Assembly: GCA_026018925.1 (NCBI GenBank)
Contig: JAKSZU010000004.1
Span: forward strand, 17,638,095 to 17,702,094
Length of the DNA stretch: 64,000 bases
Source: Tupaia tana
Lineage: Eukaryota; Chordata; Mammalia; Scandentia; Tupaiidae
Direction: 5' to 3'
Shown here: positions 42,936 to 55,404 of the stretch, piece by piece
Numbering within the stretch: the stretch's first letter is position 1
Layout of the letters: every line of letters starts with the position of its first letter
Translations under genes and position numbers: made by a program
The notes under the pieces: generated by a model
What the model was told of the DNA's origin: nothing
Databases searched by the model: none
What the model saw: only the letters and a program-made list of their open reading frames with translations

Positions 42936-43920
42936 AAAGCCATAGTAATGGCAATTTTGTGAGGGACATTATTTTGATCCTGAGAGCTATTATACGTATT
43001 TTTCACTTTGATCTGGTGACATCAGTCAGGGCTGAGTCAGCTCGTATGCCATAAGCTCTTCCATCCAAGATGGTGTGGGAGACGTCTTGTGGGTGGCAAA
43101 CCAGGTTTTGAAAGCCAGACATGCAGAGGAGCTCATGCCTCTTCTTGAGAAGCACTGGTGGGATGTTATTACACAGTTATGTCATATTTCACAGAGCAAA
43201 CATTCCTGGTAGGTTGCACATAAGTCAAATCCTAACACAAATCCATGTTATTTAAATAACTCATCTAGGGAATCATTCTGCAAAATGAAGACTGCTTTCG
43301 TAAAGCAAATCATTATCCCTTGAAGGACATTTGAAATTTTGGCTAGAGATGCATTGACTATCTCTGTGTCTAAAATAAATCCCCCCCGCCCCCCAGGATT
43401 CCCTCAGGGGACTCTGGTCCTCTTCTCCCTTTCCAGGAACCCTCCATGGATTCTAGGGCTGCCTGGCACTGAGCCTTGGCATGACCCGAAGTGTCCCAAC
43501 AGTCCTCTTATCTCCTCTCGTATGACTTCCTGCCCTTGGCTCTTTTGGGTGAGACCTGTCGATTCCTGGCTCTGCCGAGGCATGTCCCTTTGAAAATAAA
43601 AGAGCTATCCTCTGTGACTCTTACTTCATTATGCCAACAGCCTGGATACTCAGCTTCCAAACTTCTGGGCTTTCTGAATTCTGCCCAAGTTGGCAACAAC
43701 TTATCTGCAACTTCCTTCACACGCACAGGCCCTTCGGGATGACACAGCCCCGGTTTGAGCAGATGCCCACATCTGGTGCTGTGAGTTGGCAGGGGGTGGA
43801 GGGGTGGGGGTGGGGGTCCTATGTCTAGGGTTTAGAGCTCAGTAACGGCTCTGGTACGCTGTCAGAATAAGCACACGTAGGAAGAAGGCAGGCCCTGAGC
43901 TACTTCTCAGCTTTTTTCAA
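42936..43920. other. Intergenic, no gene seen
   Basis: Unique sequence; the 60-85-codon ORFs have no supporting features. Confidence 0.4.
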
Positions 43921-43929
43921 ATATTTTAG

Positions 43930-44110
43930 GCTCCAGCGTTATTCTGTGCCTTTGAACATTCTGTCCCCTGGTCTCTAGTGCTGGCGTTCCTCCATATTCT
44001 TTCTCTAACCACCCCCACCCTGCAGCACACTGCCTGACAAACTTCTACTCATCCTTCAAGACCCAACTCAGATGCCTCTAGCTCCAAATGGCGAACGAAG
44101 CATAGCATTT
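43930..44110 (+). repeat. L2 3' end
   Basis: CTACTCATCCTTCAAGACCC is a signature of L2. Confidence 0.7.
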
Positions 44111-44138
44111 ACCGTCCTGTTAAACTAACAGAAACACC

Positions 44139-44345
44139 AGGCCAGCCTGGTGGAGCAGTGGTAGTGCGCTGTTCAAATGATGCTGGGTCCATACAGAAGA
44201 TGGTGGGTTTAGTTCCCTGATCGACCTGGCTGGCCGAGGAGGGAAGGGTGGGAATCATGGCGTGATACCCTGTTGAAGGTGCTTGTCTTCCTCTCTCTCA
44301 GTCTCTTACTGTCCTGAAAGAAATAAACTTAAGAAAAGCCAAAAA
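44139..44345 (+). repeat. SINE with a different tRNA-like head
   Basis: GGCCAGCCTGGTGGAGCAGTGG ... GGTTTAGTTCCCTGATCG, CATGGCGTGATACCCTGTTG, CT-rich, then GAAATAAACTTAAG. It shares the layout but not the head sequence of the others. Confidence 0.55.
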
Positions 44346-44354
44346 ACAAAAACA

Positions 44355-45126
44355 TTTTTAAAATTTTTGTCAGAGGACATGTGTGCTCCCTGGAGAGAGA
44401 CAGAGCCAGAGGGAAAGTGAGAAAGCATCCCCCGGGGGTTATGCTGCAATCCCTTCTCCCCCACTTCCTCCTCTTTTGGGGACTTGGGAACCCCACACTC
44501 CTGTCATGTTTCTCAAGCTAGCGGACCTGGGACTAGAACTGCACAGTTGGACATGTGGGATCCAGCTGTCTTAACTACCATGCCATGAGCTGGCCCTACT
44601 TTTCTTTCTTTTCTAGAGAGATATTTTGCTATAAGGCACGTGTGCTCACTGGAGAGACAGAAAGTGAGAAATCATCCCCCAGGGGGTATGGCCACACCAC
44701 AATCCCTTCTCCTCAATTCTCCCCTCAGAATTTTGGGCACTCACGCACCTGGCATGAGTTTTAAGTCGCTGGGTCTGGGACTCGAACTATGGTCAACTAT
44801 GTGGGAGTCCAGCGACGTAAACATTACACCATCTGCCAGTCCCCCTAGTTTTCTTTTTTTCTTTTTTTTTTTTTGAGAGGTTTTTGCTATAGGGCGCGTG
44901 CGCTCGCCAGACAGACAGAGAGAGACATAGAGACAGAAAGCGAGAAATCACCCCCCAGGGGGGATGGTCACGCCGCAATCCCTTCTCCTCCATTCTCCTC
45001 TCGGGATCTTGGGCACGCACGCACACGCGCCCGGCGTGAGTTGTAAGCCACCGGGTCCGAGACGCGAACCGCGGTCGACTACGTGGGAGTCCAGTGACAT
45101 AGCCATTACGCTAACTGCTGGTTCCC
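44355..45126 (-). repeat. Three SINEs in tandem
   Basis: 44355-44598 old, 44602-44843 intermediate, 44857-45126 young long-family copy. All minus, ending AGCTGGCCC, GCCAGTCCCC and GCTGGTTCCC. Confidence 0.85.
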
Positions 45127-45157
45127 GACCCCTAGTTTTCTTTTAAAAGTATGTTTT

Positions 45158-45632
45158 TTAGGCCAGCCCATAGTGGTTAAGGCGGCTGGATCCCGCATGG
45201 CCAACTGTGTAGCTTAGGCCCCCCAGATCTGCTGGTTTGCAAAACACGCCAGGTCTCATGCCATGATTCTCCTGCCCCAGCCTCCCAGCTGGCTAAGACC
45301 ACAGACAGGCGCACGTCACCACACCTGGCTTGTTTAGATTGGTCCAGGAACCAAACCTAGGCCTCCTGGGTGACTCCAGGCATGTGCAGCTGAGCCTAAC
45401 AATGTTTTTTAGTTTCTTTCCATGAGTGAGAGAGAGAGATAGACAGACAGCAACCTCCTCCCCGCTGCCATGATCCACCTGATACTATGATCCACTCCCA
45501 GTCTCAGTCAGCTCCAGATCACAGGTGTATGCAGATCTACCATTCTCAAGGAGGTCTCCAGATGCCAGTCTCGGGTTTTCCCATGTGAGTTAGCCTCACA
45601 GTGTCACATGTTACCACTGTGCCACTGTCAGT
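45158..45632. repeat. SINE head fragment and two third-family SINEs
   Basis: 45158-45240 (+) is only a head. 45243-45400 (-) and 45402-45632 (-) are third-family copies. Confidence 0.6.
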
Positions 45633-45654
45633 TTTAAAAACTATGTTCGCATTA

Positions 45655-45765
45655 CAGAGGCAACAGAGACTGAGTCTTGAGGATCTGGGTTTGATTCCCA
45701 GTTGAACAAGTCACTGGTTGCCTATGGGCCTCAGTTATTCATCTGGGCAATGGGGATTAGAAGGT
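45655..45765 (+). repeat. MIR
   Basis: CTGGGTTTGATTCCCAGTTG ... TCAGTTATTCATCTGGGC. Confidence 0.7.
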
Positions 45766-45769
45766 GTAT

Positions 45770-46240
45770 CAGTTAGCTCTTGCTTTGTAACAAACCAAAC
45801 CTCAAATGAGTAGCTTAAACAACCATTTATTATTCTCTGAGTCTATAGATTCACTGGTGGCTCTGCTGAGCTAAGCTGGGCTAGGTAAGGTTCACACAGG
45901 TGTCTGTACTCAGGTGGCTTTGGACATCTTGGCTTTCTCACCTGCTCAAGGGCCTGAGCGGGCTCTATTCCAAATGGTTCTCACCCTCTGGCAGGCTAGA
46001 GCTTGTTCTTATGGCAAGGTTGGGTTTCAGGAGAGAGCATACAGTTATCCTGCAACCTAGGCTAGGAACTAACAAAACCTTTCTCCCACTATTTTCCGTT
46101 AGTTAAAGCAAGTCACAAAGATGTGCAGGGGTGGGGAAATAGATTCTGTCTTTTAAGGAGTTGAGCTATAACATCATTTTGCAAGGAGCACTGACACAGG
46201 GGAGGGTGGACTGTTGGGGGTACTTCATGCACTCTACTTC
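45770..46240 (-). mobile_element. Old LTR-like repeat
   Basis: GTATCAGTTAGCTCTTGC ... GTAACAAACCAAACCTC ... GGGTGGGGAAATAGATTC reads as a common ancient LTR-type repeat; family not named. Confidence 0.45.
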
Positions 46241-46374
46241 CTGCAGGAGTCACACTCTCCCTAAACTCAGGATACAGGGCACAGAAGTGCTCAGACAGCT
46301 GTGCTCAAAGACCTGAGGGCGCTTTGTAGCTTGAAGGCACTCCCGCAGGTGCCAGGGCTTCTAAGTGGTGTCCC

Positions 46375-46725
46375 ATCACGTGTGGGGCTATCTTTCTTTG
46401 TGCTGCTGTAACGAAATACCCGAGACCGAGTAATTTACAAATAACGAAAGGTTTATTTCCTACAGTTCTTGGGGCCGAGAAGTCCAAGACCAAGGCACCA
46501 GGAGGGCTGGCGTCTGGGGACGGCTTCACGTATGGCCGCTTGTTGCTGTGTCCTCACGTGCCAGGAAGGAACGGCAGCTTCCTCTCGCTGCTTTGACAAG
46601 GTTATTAATCCTGTTCAGAGGACAGAGCCCTCATGACTTAATTATCTCCCCCAAAAGCCCCACCTTCTAATACCACGTCTCTGGTGATTGTTTCGGCATT
46701 TGGAGTTTGGAGGGACGCGTGCTTC
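46375..46725 (-). mobile_element. MLT1A-like MaLR LTR
   Basis: Reverse orientation: GTGCTGCTGTAACGAAATACC, GTTTATTTCCTACAGTTC, GCTGTGTCCTCACGTGCC and CCTTCTAATACCACG are the usual MLT1 blocks in order. Confidence 0.8.
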
Positions 46726-47329
46726 TGAATCTTAGAACTGGGCTGTGTCCCGCGCTTTGTGCCTCACCTTTCAGTGGGTCCCTGGGAAAGGCTCACGGAA
46801 GTGAAAAGAAATGGAGAGGCAGACCAGAACAAAGGCAGAACTTTAAACCCTCTGGAATCTGAGAAGCTCCCTTCCCTTCAACCAGATCCAAGCTCTCCTC
46901 CCCCTCTGGGCAGCCCTACCCTACCTCCAAGGAAGCCTGATAAGGCATTATTACTTTGACAGCTCAAGACATAAGAATTACCTGCCTGGGGACACTAGCT
47001 ACCCCCAGGACCCTGTTCTTGCTCAGGGTACCCACCAGGCCCTGCTTGAGGGGCTGCAGGTAAGAGCCCTCTCCCTTATGTGAACCACTGAGTACGGGTA
47101 CACACTATTCTCGTTCTCAGAAGGCAGGCTATGACCTACCTCGCAGACACCTTCCAGATAACACAGGTGGAGCCCTTGAGACCCAGCCCCGCTGGATCAT
47201 CGCAACCCCATCTCCCTCCCCCTCTGCAGGGCCTCAGCCTCTAGCCCGCTTCTCCCAAACCTCCTCCATACTGCCTCCCCAAAACACGGACAGGATCGTA
47301 TCACAGCTCTGCCAAAAATAAAGCGAGTT
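46726..47329. other. Intergenic, no gene seen
   Basis: GC-moderate unique sequence with no conserved frame. Confidence 0.4.
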
Positions 47330-47725
47330 AATGTTTACAGTGGGGAGGTGGTCCTCTAAGCACTATCCTTGAATGAAATTGCCCAGAGTTCATGCCTCTC
47401 CTGTGAGGTGGTGTTACTGTTATCCCCGTTTTACAGATAAGGAAACTGAGGCACAGAGAGTAAAGTGACTGACGGTCATACAATCAGTAAGTGGCAGGGT
47501 TAGCAGTGACACATAGACAGTCTAGCGCCTAGCTTGGGCTTCTCAGGACAGAAGACTACCCTCTGCAGTTCGCTGTTTTCCTAGTAAGTGTTATAATAAT
47601 AACGATTAGCATGCTTACATTGCTGCTAGGCCCTGTTCTGGCTGGGTTCTCATTTGAATCTTACATGGCACTGGAGTGCTGGGGTACTAGTATTGTTTTA
47701 CAGGTAAGGGCTGAGGCACAGGCTG
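47330..47725 (-). repeat. Two MIRs
   Basis: 47330-47535 (GTTTTACAGATAAGGAAACTG) and 47590-47725 (CTAGGCCCTGTTCTGGCTGG). Confidence 0.7.
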
Positions 47726-48329
47726 TCCCACAACAGGGATCCCTTACAGTCCAGCTCCTGAGCCAAGCTACTGAGCTAACTTGCTTCCCCAGGGTAGTTC
47801 AGCCCCAGGGCTCAGAATCCACACTGCTTTGGCTTTGTGCAGCAAGATCGATGCAAGAGGCTTTTTGTTTCTTTTCCCTTCCCAGTCAGACCTCACCCCC
47901 CATAAGGCTAGATTTTAGGTCAGCTCTTTGCTTCTATTTCCCCAGCTCACAGCGAGGGGACTCTCATATAGTAGCGGGGGTCAGCGGATGTCAGAGGGGT
48001 CTCAGGACCCTCTCTCACAGGACGGGGGTGGCCACCCACAATGATCTGAATATTAGATTCAGTCCAGAACTTGCTGGCTTGGCCTCCAAACCCACCCCTA
48101 ACCCCCAGATCCTCAAATCCCATTTAATATGCCCTCAGGGAGCTTACTGCTTAGCAGAGCCAACATCACAGCCAGTGCTTTGTAAACGGAATCCCCACAG
48201 TAGCAAACCTTGGCCCTACTCACAACGGGTTACAGATTTGGTGATTAAGCCTCAGGAATGGCCAGAGTTTCCCTATGACCATAATCTTGTTTTCCCCTTC
48301 TGAGAAACCACCAGAGGGAAAGACAGTGT

Positions 48330-48425
48330 GGAGGAATGCTTCTCATTTTACAGAACGGAAAACTGGGTTACCCAAGTTACCCAGCAAGTCAAGGGCTGAT
48401 TGAGGCTTGAATCCCATTCTGCTAG
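48330..48425 (-). repeat. MIR fragment
   Basis: CATTTTACAGAACGGAAAAC ... CTTGAATCCCATTCTGC. Confidence 0.55.
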
Positions 48426-48867
48426 TCAGAAGATGGGGTGAGGTGACCCACCAAACCCCACTTCAAAGGCAGGGTTTCTGTCATCTACATGTGTCCTCTG
48501 CATTTCGAGGGAAACTGAGGTGTGGGGATTGGAAAGTGCTGAGTAGGAGTGGGACAGATTTAGAAACACTAGGTTTGGGTGTCTTTGGAATATGGTCAAG
48601 AGTCTCAGGCTGGATTCTTCTGTATCCAAGCCTCTGCGCAGGTGGGTCTTTCCTTGGGGCAGTAAACATTTTTGGGGGGCCTGCTACATTCCAGGCACCT
48701 TTGTTACGGACCTCACAGACACCTGCTGGTCCAGTAAGGGAGGTTTTATCGCCATCCCCTCCATGGCTGAAGGCTCAGGGTCCAAGTCAGCGTTTCCAGT
48801 CACCAAGCAGTTGTACCCACGCCGCACTGCCACACTTCCGGGGGGGGGGGGATGGGGGGTGGCGGTG

Positions 48868-49015
48868 ATGGCAGTGCTGCGTGATGGTTCAGAGCACCTG
48901 CTTTGGGGTAGATCCTACTTCGAATCCCCGCTCAGCCACCTGTGTGTCCCACAGAAGTCATGTAACCCCTTCTGTGCAGTGAAACGAGAATAAAGATGCC
49001 TGTCTCCTAGGGCCT
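48868..49015 (+). repeat. MIR
   Basis: GGTTCAGAGCACCTGCTTTG ... CTTCGAATCCCCGCTCAGCC, forward orientation. Confidence 0.75.
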
Positions 49016-49299
49016 TTGGGAGAACTCAAAGAACACGCACACACACGCACATACTAAGTCCTGCCAGGAAGAGGGGCCGAGACAGAAGTGCGTGTGATTG
49101 TCTCCCCCACCCCACCCCGTGAAGGGCGCCAGGTCTTCCAGACTCGACAAATGTGCTTCCTAGTGTGAAATTCAGGAAGGCCCTGGACTAGGGCAGGTTG
49201 GCCCTGAGGACACCAGGGTGCAGGAAATGACTGAGCAAAAGAAGTAATGGGCCGTTTTGGCCAAGAGGAGGACAGGGAGAGACCCGGGGTCCAGAGTTG

Positions 49300-50200
49300 G
49301 GGAAAAGGAAGGGGCAGCGGGTGTGCGCCCCAGAGGAACTTCCTGTGTCTGTCCCCGGGCTGACGCCCAGGAAGCCCCGCGCGAGGGCCCCTGTAGTGCT
49401 CTGCCCGGACGCTGGGTTCTCCAGGAGAGATGCTGCTAAAATGTTTGCGGAGGGTAGTAAGGTCTGCGAGCCCAATCCGTCGCGGCTCCCGGTTCTCGGC
49501 GGGCCTGTCCGGCAGTGGGTTCAGGCTGGTTGTGTCTTACGGGAGTTGGGGTTCTGGGGTGCGCCTGGCACATGCCGGGTGGGAGGCTGCAGAGCCCGAC
49601 AGCTGTTTCGCTGGAGCTTCCGAGGGCGCTCACGGGAAGCGGGTGTCCTTCCCTCAGGCCTGCTGGGGCTAGCGGGGAGCCGGAGGATGCGGGGAGCTGT
49701 GCAGGGGAGCCGCCGGGCTTGACCTTGACCGTTGCGCGCCGCCGGCCTCGGGCGCGCTGCCGGGCAACGGCGCGCTCCCCGCCCTCCCGCGCAGGCGGGC
49801 GCGGAATCCCGGGCGGATCCAGGCCGGGTTTTGCAGCAGCGCTGTCGGGCCGCGCGTGCTGACTCTTCATCTGTCTCTCTCGGCAGCAATCGGCGGCGGG
49901 AGATCATGGTGCTGGACGAGCTGTGGGCCGCGCTGTCCGGAGCCTCCGGGGCTGCCCTGGCCTGCTGCTTCGTGGCGGCAGCCGTGGCCCTGCGCTGGTC
50001 CAGTCGCCGGACAGTGCGGGGCGCGGCGGCCCGGGCGCGGCAGCGGCAGCGAGCCGGCCTGGAGAACATGGACAAGGCGGCGCAGCGCTTCCGGCTCCAG
50101 GTGACGGCCGGGATTCGGGCGCCGGGTGGGCAGAGGGTGGGAGTATCCCGGCAGCGCTTTCAGCCGCCTGGACGCGCGCAGGTGTGAGCTGCGCAGGTGT
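49300..50200 (+). promoter_or_regulatory. FAAH: CpG-rich promoter region of FAAH
   Basis: CpG density rises sharply from about 49300 and is highest at 49720-50180, spanning the FAAH start codon. No TATA box is seen. The many ORFs on both strands here are by-products of high GC. Confidence 0.65.
49906..50100 (+). CDS. FAAH: FAAH exon 1 (fatty acid amide hydrolase)
   Basis: FAAH is a membrane serine hydrolase of the amidase signature family that degrades anandamide and other fatty acid amides at the ER. This exon gives residues 1-65, MVLDELWAALSG..., with a hydrophobic transmembrane helix at about 9-29 (GAALACCFVAAAVAL), then a basic Arg/Gln-rich linker. Donor CTCCAG|GTGACG, phase 0. The ATG fits the known start. 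The N-terminus differs from human at a few sites. Confidence 0.95.
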
Positions 50201-51759
50201 ATAACTTTCCAGAACCTCTCCTCGCTCTGATGCATTCCGCACTCTTGCCAAGCCAGGTGGGGCCGGAGGGAGGAAAAAGAACGAAAGGGGCAAGGCAGGT
50301 CGTGGAGGGCCATCTCCGCGCTTCGGCCAGGAGTAGCGCTGCTCTGGGCAGGCGATCTATTGTACAATATTGGACCGCCGAAATGCTGCGTGAGATCCAA
50401 TAGGATGCTGGGGGTTAGGACTTTTGAGTCACGGTGTGTCAGCCCAGGGAATCCGGACAGTTTAAGAGTTCAAGCTCCTCCTGCCTGAGGACCCTAAAAG
50501 GAGCCCAGAGCACAGGGAGTGACTGGCAAAGCCAGGGTAGAGTGGAAGTCAGTCGTCCTTCGCCCCTCCGCCCCTTGCCGCCCCGGCTGCCATGTGCGGT
50601 CCCCTCAAACCCCTTCCAGGAGCAAGTTTGGCTCCCTGGGTAGTTTGTCAACAAACTGCACCTGCTTTGCCTCCGGAGCATCTCAGTGTGTGTCTGGGGG
50701 CAAGGATGGGGCGTCTAGAAGAGGGGGCTTTCCCTCCAGGTGGCCCCAGTTAGGAGCCAACTGGGGAATTCTGGGAGATGTTTTTCTGTGCTGAGGGAGG
50801 AAGACTTGGGTCTGACAAGTGGGAAGGCATTCCAGGTGACAGCAGGAGGGAGTTGCATTCAGCAGATGCTAAACTGCAGCGTGCTTTTGAGTTGGGGGTA
50901 GAGCTTGAACTAGATCCCAGGTGCCAGGGCAGGAGTTGCCGGCCTCTGGTGAAGAGCAGCAGGGAAGAGCCAACAGGAAGGGAGACTGGGCCTTGGGTGT
51001 GGTGAAGTTTTGGCTGGCTGCGATTGCATAAATTTACTCTCCTCCAGCCCTAGGATCAGGATATGTCATATTTATTTTTTGAAATAAAAATATATCTGGG
51101 TCTAGCCCCCACTTGTCAAACTGGCCAAAAGGACCACCATCAGTCCATTTTCAGGATTCCTTCTTCCCACACTGGAAAGGTCCTGGTTTTCAATAGAAAC
51201 GGACCACCTCCCCTGCAGGAGCACAGGTTCTTTGCTGTGGAGCCCCCCCTTCTCTTGCTGAGTCGTGGGGGTGTCCCTCTCAGGAATCCTGGGGTTATCC
51301 CAGCTCATCCTGGAGTTCCTGGGCTGCTCCTGAGGCCCCGTGTCCTTCTGTACAGCCAGCAGAGTTCTGCCAGCTCTAAGAGCTATGTGGGGGGCAGACG
51401 TGGGAGTGTCCCCACAGCTCCTGCTGCAGGGCTCCCCTTCCAGTGCAAGGAGGCCGCCTGGCTGGCATGGGTGTGGGGTGGGAGAAGGATGGATTTTCCT
51501 GCACTGCCACTCCAAGCATCAGTATCTACGTGTCTTCCCTGTGGAGTAACTGCCCTCCATTATCTTTAAGAATGGAACCTTCCAGGACAGAAGTTTTGGC
51601 TTTGAGTATAAGAAAACTGCACACCCTCCCTGGGGCAGGACACCAGAGCTTGGCTCCTTCAGGAGGGGAAGCAGGAAATCATCTTTCGGGGCTTCCAGTG
51701 ACTCGAAGAGGAAAGAGATCTGTCTCAGGAGCCTCTGTAGTTTTTTCATTGCTGTTTTT

Positions 51760-52016
51760 GTTTTGTGTGTGTGTGTGTGTGTGTGTTTAATTTTGCCATA
51801 GGATGTGCGTGTTCGCTAGAGGGAGGGAGAGAGAATGAGAAAGCACTTCTCATTGGGAATAGTCGTGCCACAGTCCCTCCTCCTCTTTTCCCTCCTCTTG
51901 GGACCCTCGGCACCCACGCACATGTGCCCAGTGTTTCCCAAGCTGTCGGATCCAGGACTGGAACCACATAGTCAGCCATGTGAGATCCAGGCCCTCTAAC
52001 TCTGTGCTATAGGCTA

Positions 52017-52068
<52 letters not shown>

Positions 52069-52526
52069 TTTTATTTATTTATGATAGAATGTGCTTAAGA
52101 AAGACAGACTGCATCATCTACAGAATCTGTGGCCCCTTCCCCAGCCCTCCAGCTTGTCAGGCTCCTGGGCATGCACAGGTGTGTACAGGCTGGGGGTTGG
52201 AACTGTCTCCAGCAGCACAGCAGTTTGGTAATGGGCTGCACCTCCGACAGCCTCTGCAGTTTTTTTTTGTTTGTTTGTTTGTTTTTGAGAGGTTTCTGCT
52301 ATAGGGCGTGTGCACTCACCAGAGAGAGACAGAGAGACAGAAAGCGAGAAATCACCCCCCTGGGGGATGGCCATGCCACAATCCCTTCTCCTCCATTCTC
52401 CTCTCAGGATCTTGGGCACGCACGCACATGCTCCCGGTGTAAGTTTAAGTCACCGGGTCCGGGACTCGAGCTGCGGTCGACTACATGGGAGTCCAGCGCC
52501 ATAGCCATTACGCTAACTGCTGGTCC
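51760..52526 (-). repeat. Three SINEs in tandem in FAAH intron 1
   Basis: 51760-52017 old long type starting in (TG)n. 52020-52260 third family preceded by a 47-nt T run. 52261-52526 young long family, flanked by AGCCTCTGCAG. Confidence 0.8.
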
Positions 52527-53084
52527 CTAGCCTCTGCAGTTTTTGAGCAAAGAGTGGGGTCCTGAGGATAATAGCATTGTAAGGCCTTGGGGTGGGTAGG
52601 AGGTGGGAGTTTCAGCTGAACTCTGCCCACTCCCAAGGCACTTCTGCTGGGCTCTGGAATCCCCAGAGGCAGTGGAGGTGGGATCTGAGACAGGCTTCGC
52701 AGTCTTTCTTCTGGACTCTCCTGGCCCAGCCCTGATTAGCAGGGAGCTCCCGAAGTAAGCAGGGAGCAGGCAGCCCTTGGGAGACACAGCAGTTTGTCGT
52801 ACAGCCCCACCTCAGATTCTGGACAGAGCTAGCTGGGAGTCCGCATACATAGCTGTGGTCCAGGGGGACCCCAGCTGGCGAAAGGGCACCTTACGCACCC
52901 TCCAACTCATCACAAATAGCTCACCTCTCTCTAGACTCTGGAGCAACTCTAGAGAGAGGTGGGCTTCTGGGAACTGTCTGTGGCATGTGAGGATTACGTA
53001 ACGACCCTGCACCCGTTTTCTCCCTCCTTGCCCTCTGAATGAGTCTGGTTCCTTTTGAGAAGAAAGAGAGGGACCGCCGTTAGC

Positions 53085-53285
53085 AGAGTATCACGGCTTG
53101 AGAGAGCACACGTCCTCACGGTCTGTGCCTTTGCACGTGCAGTCACGTCTCACCCTGGATGCCTTTTTCCACGTCCCTGATAGCCCACTTGTCACAGTCC
53201 ACTGGTCTTGCAAATGCCACTTCCTTCTCCCGGATCCGTGGTGCTGGCTCCTGGTCTTCTCCAGGCCTGCCTCGTGCGTTGCTTT
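53085..53285 (+). repeat. L2-like fragment
   Basis: GTGCCTTTGCACGTGCAGTC and ATGCCTTTTTCCACGTCCC. Confidence 0.5.
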
Positions 53286-53301
53286 ACAACAAAACGATTC
53301 T

Positions 53302-53567
53302 GGGGACCAGCAGTTGGTATAATGGCTATGTCTCTGGACTCCCATGTAGCTGACCGTGGTTCAAGTCCCAGACCCAGTGGCTTAAAGTCAGCCAGGCGCA
53401 TGTGCGTGCATGCTCAAGATCCCGAGAGGAGAATGGAAGAGAAGAGATTGCAGCACGGCCATCCCCCCTGGGGGGTGATGTCTCTCTTTCTGTCTCTCTC
53501 TGTGTTCCTGGCAAGTGCACACACCCTATAGCAAAAACCTCTCAAAAAAAACGAAAAACAAAACAAA
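53302..53567 (+). repeat. Long-family SINE
   Basis: Flanked by AAACGATTCTG; GGGGACCAGCAGTTGG head. Confidence 0.9.
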
Positions 53568-54162
53568 ATAAACGATTCTGTGACTGAGATGAAGGAGAGC
53601 ACGTTTATTGCTCAGACCAGTATCTGTGGTCTGCATGAGCCAATGAAGAGCTACTGTAGAACAAAAGTGATTAAAAAAAAATTGCAGGAATTAAAAAAGG
53701 ATGTAGAGGACACCCCAGGAGACTGAACTTAGGATAATAGATGGTTCAGAAGGAGGAGCAATGGCAGGAGGAGGGACAGTGCTTGGAAACTTACACTTGC
53801 GTCCCTGCGTTTCCCCAAGTCCACTTCTCCCCTGCTCTCAGATCGGCACCTGGAGGCGCAGACTGACTCTGGTTTCTGAAAGAGAAAATGTCTCAGTGCT
53901 GATACCAGTTGAAGACTTAAAAATAGCTGTTAGCAACTGTGTCATCAGCTGTCAGCTGGGGAGAAGAGAGGAAAGAATGGAAATGTGTGCTGAGACTGGA
54001 GGGGAGCGTGGGGCTAGCTTCCGTGGGCGCCTGTGGCAAGACAGGGCATGGGGGAGCTGGTGACCAGACCATCTGGGCTGCATCTCGGTATGGTGTGCGC
54101 TCACTGATTTTAACTTTCTTCCCTTTACTTTTTGGCATTTGTTGAAAATAAATAAATAAATA

Positions 54163-54400
54163 AGAGCACGCAGGTGGCGTGGTGGTTAAGGTGCTGGATC
54201 TCACATGGCTGACTACAGTTTGAGTCCTAGACTAGACAGCCTGAAAAACACACCAGGCGCATGTGCGTGCATGCCCAAAATCCCAATGTGGCCATCACCC
54301 CTGGGGAGTGAGTTCTCCCTTTCCCTCTCTCTGTGTCTCTGTCTCTCTCTGGAAAGTGCATGTACCTTATAGCAAAAATTCTTAAAAAAAAAAAAAAAAA
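54163..54400 (+). repeat. Long-type SINE
   Basis: CACGCAGGTGGCGTGG head; the usual AAGAGGAGAATGGAG segment is deleted. Confidence 0.8.
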
Positions 54401-54563
54401 AGCACAAATTTCTATCATCAGAAAAATACCAAACAAGCTGTCTGTTTTTCAGTGTGAGATGTGTGTACAGTGTGATCTTTTTGTGCAAGAAAGAATAAAG
54501 ATAAATATGCATCGTGGGTTTTTCAGAAACATTTTTCTTCCTCTAAGAATTTATCAGGAACTC

Positions 54564-54825
54564 AGGACCAGCAGATGGTGTAATGGTTACATCACAGAAC
54601 TCCCACACAGTTGACCACAGTTCGAGTACCAGACCGGTGACTCAAACTCACGCCGGGCACGTGTGCATGCGTGCCCAAAATTCTAAGAGGAGAATGGAAG
54701 AGAAGGGATTGCGGCGTGGCCATCCCCCCTGGGGGGTGATTTCTTGCTTCCTGACTCTCTGTCTCTCCAGTGAGTGCACACATCCTATAGCAAAAATCTC
54801 TCTAAAAAAATAAAAATTAAAAAAA
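54564..54825 (+). repeat. Long-family SINE
   Basis: AGGACCAGCAGATGGTG head, CCCCCCTGGGGGGTGATT body. Confidence 0.88.
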
Positions 54826-54934
54826 GAGTTAATCAGAAACTATGAACTATGGTTTCCTTTTCAGAAGAGGGGCTGTGCAGAATGGACCTGGGTGGTCAGA
54901 GTGCCCACTCTTCACTTCATGCACCTTTTGATTT

Positions 54935-55404
54935 CTTTTTAAATTTAAAAATGTTTATTATTTGCTCCATAAGCATGAGAGACAGAGAGATAGAGAGAGA
55001 CAGCACTTCCAATAGAGTCTTGACACCCAGATCCTCCCCATCCTCAGCCAGCCCTGGACCATGATCACATTCATGCCTGGTGTAGTCAGGGAGTTCTCTG
55101 GGTGAGAACCCAGAACCTTCCCACGGTCAGCCCCTCAGAGTCTCACATTTTACCTCTGCGACACCATTGCCCCTGTGTACCTTGTGTGTGTGTGTGCCAT
55201 AGGGTGCCTGGGCTGGCCAAAGACAGAGCGAGGGAGAGAGAGGAATCGTCCCTCAGAGAGGATGGCCACACCACAATCCCTTCTCCATGCTCCTCTCAGG
55301 ATTTGGGGCATGCATGCACATGCAGCCAGTGTGATTTTCAAGCCTCTGGGTCCGGGACTCGAACTGCGGCTGGCCATGAACCACCAGGCCACCTGCTGTC
55401 CCCA
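54935..55404 (-). repeat. Third-family and old long-type SINEs
   Basis: 54935-55168 (AATAGAGTCTTGACACCC...GAACCCAGAACCTTCCC) and 55180-55404 (GCCATAGGGTGCCTGG...CACCTGCTGTCCCC). Confidence 0.75.

Noticed and set aside
45243-45400. Alu-like wording (GATTCTCCTGCCCCAGCCTCCC)
   Set aside because: The rest of the copy follows the third tRNA-like family, and other members lack Alu similarity; no 7SL-derived element is supported.
47611-48303. 230-codon plus-strand ORF between NSUN4 and FAAH
   Set aside because: It starts inside a MIR and shows no domain, no splice context and no recognisable family.
49436-50400. Overlapping minus-strand ORFs of 129-184 codons at the FAAH promoter
   Set aside because: Expected in a CpG island; composition is Arg/Pro/Ala from GC bias.
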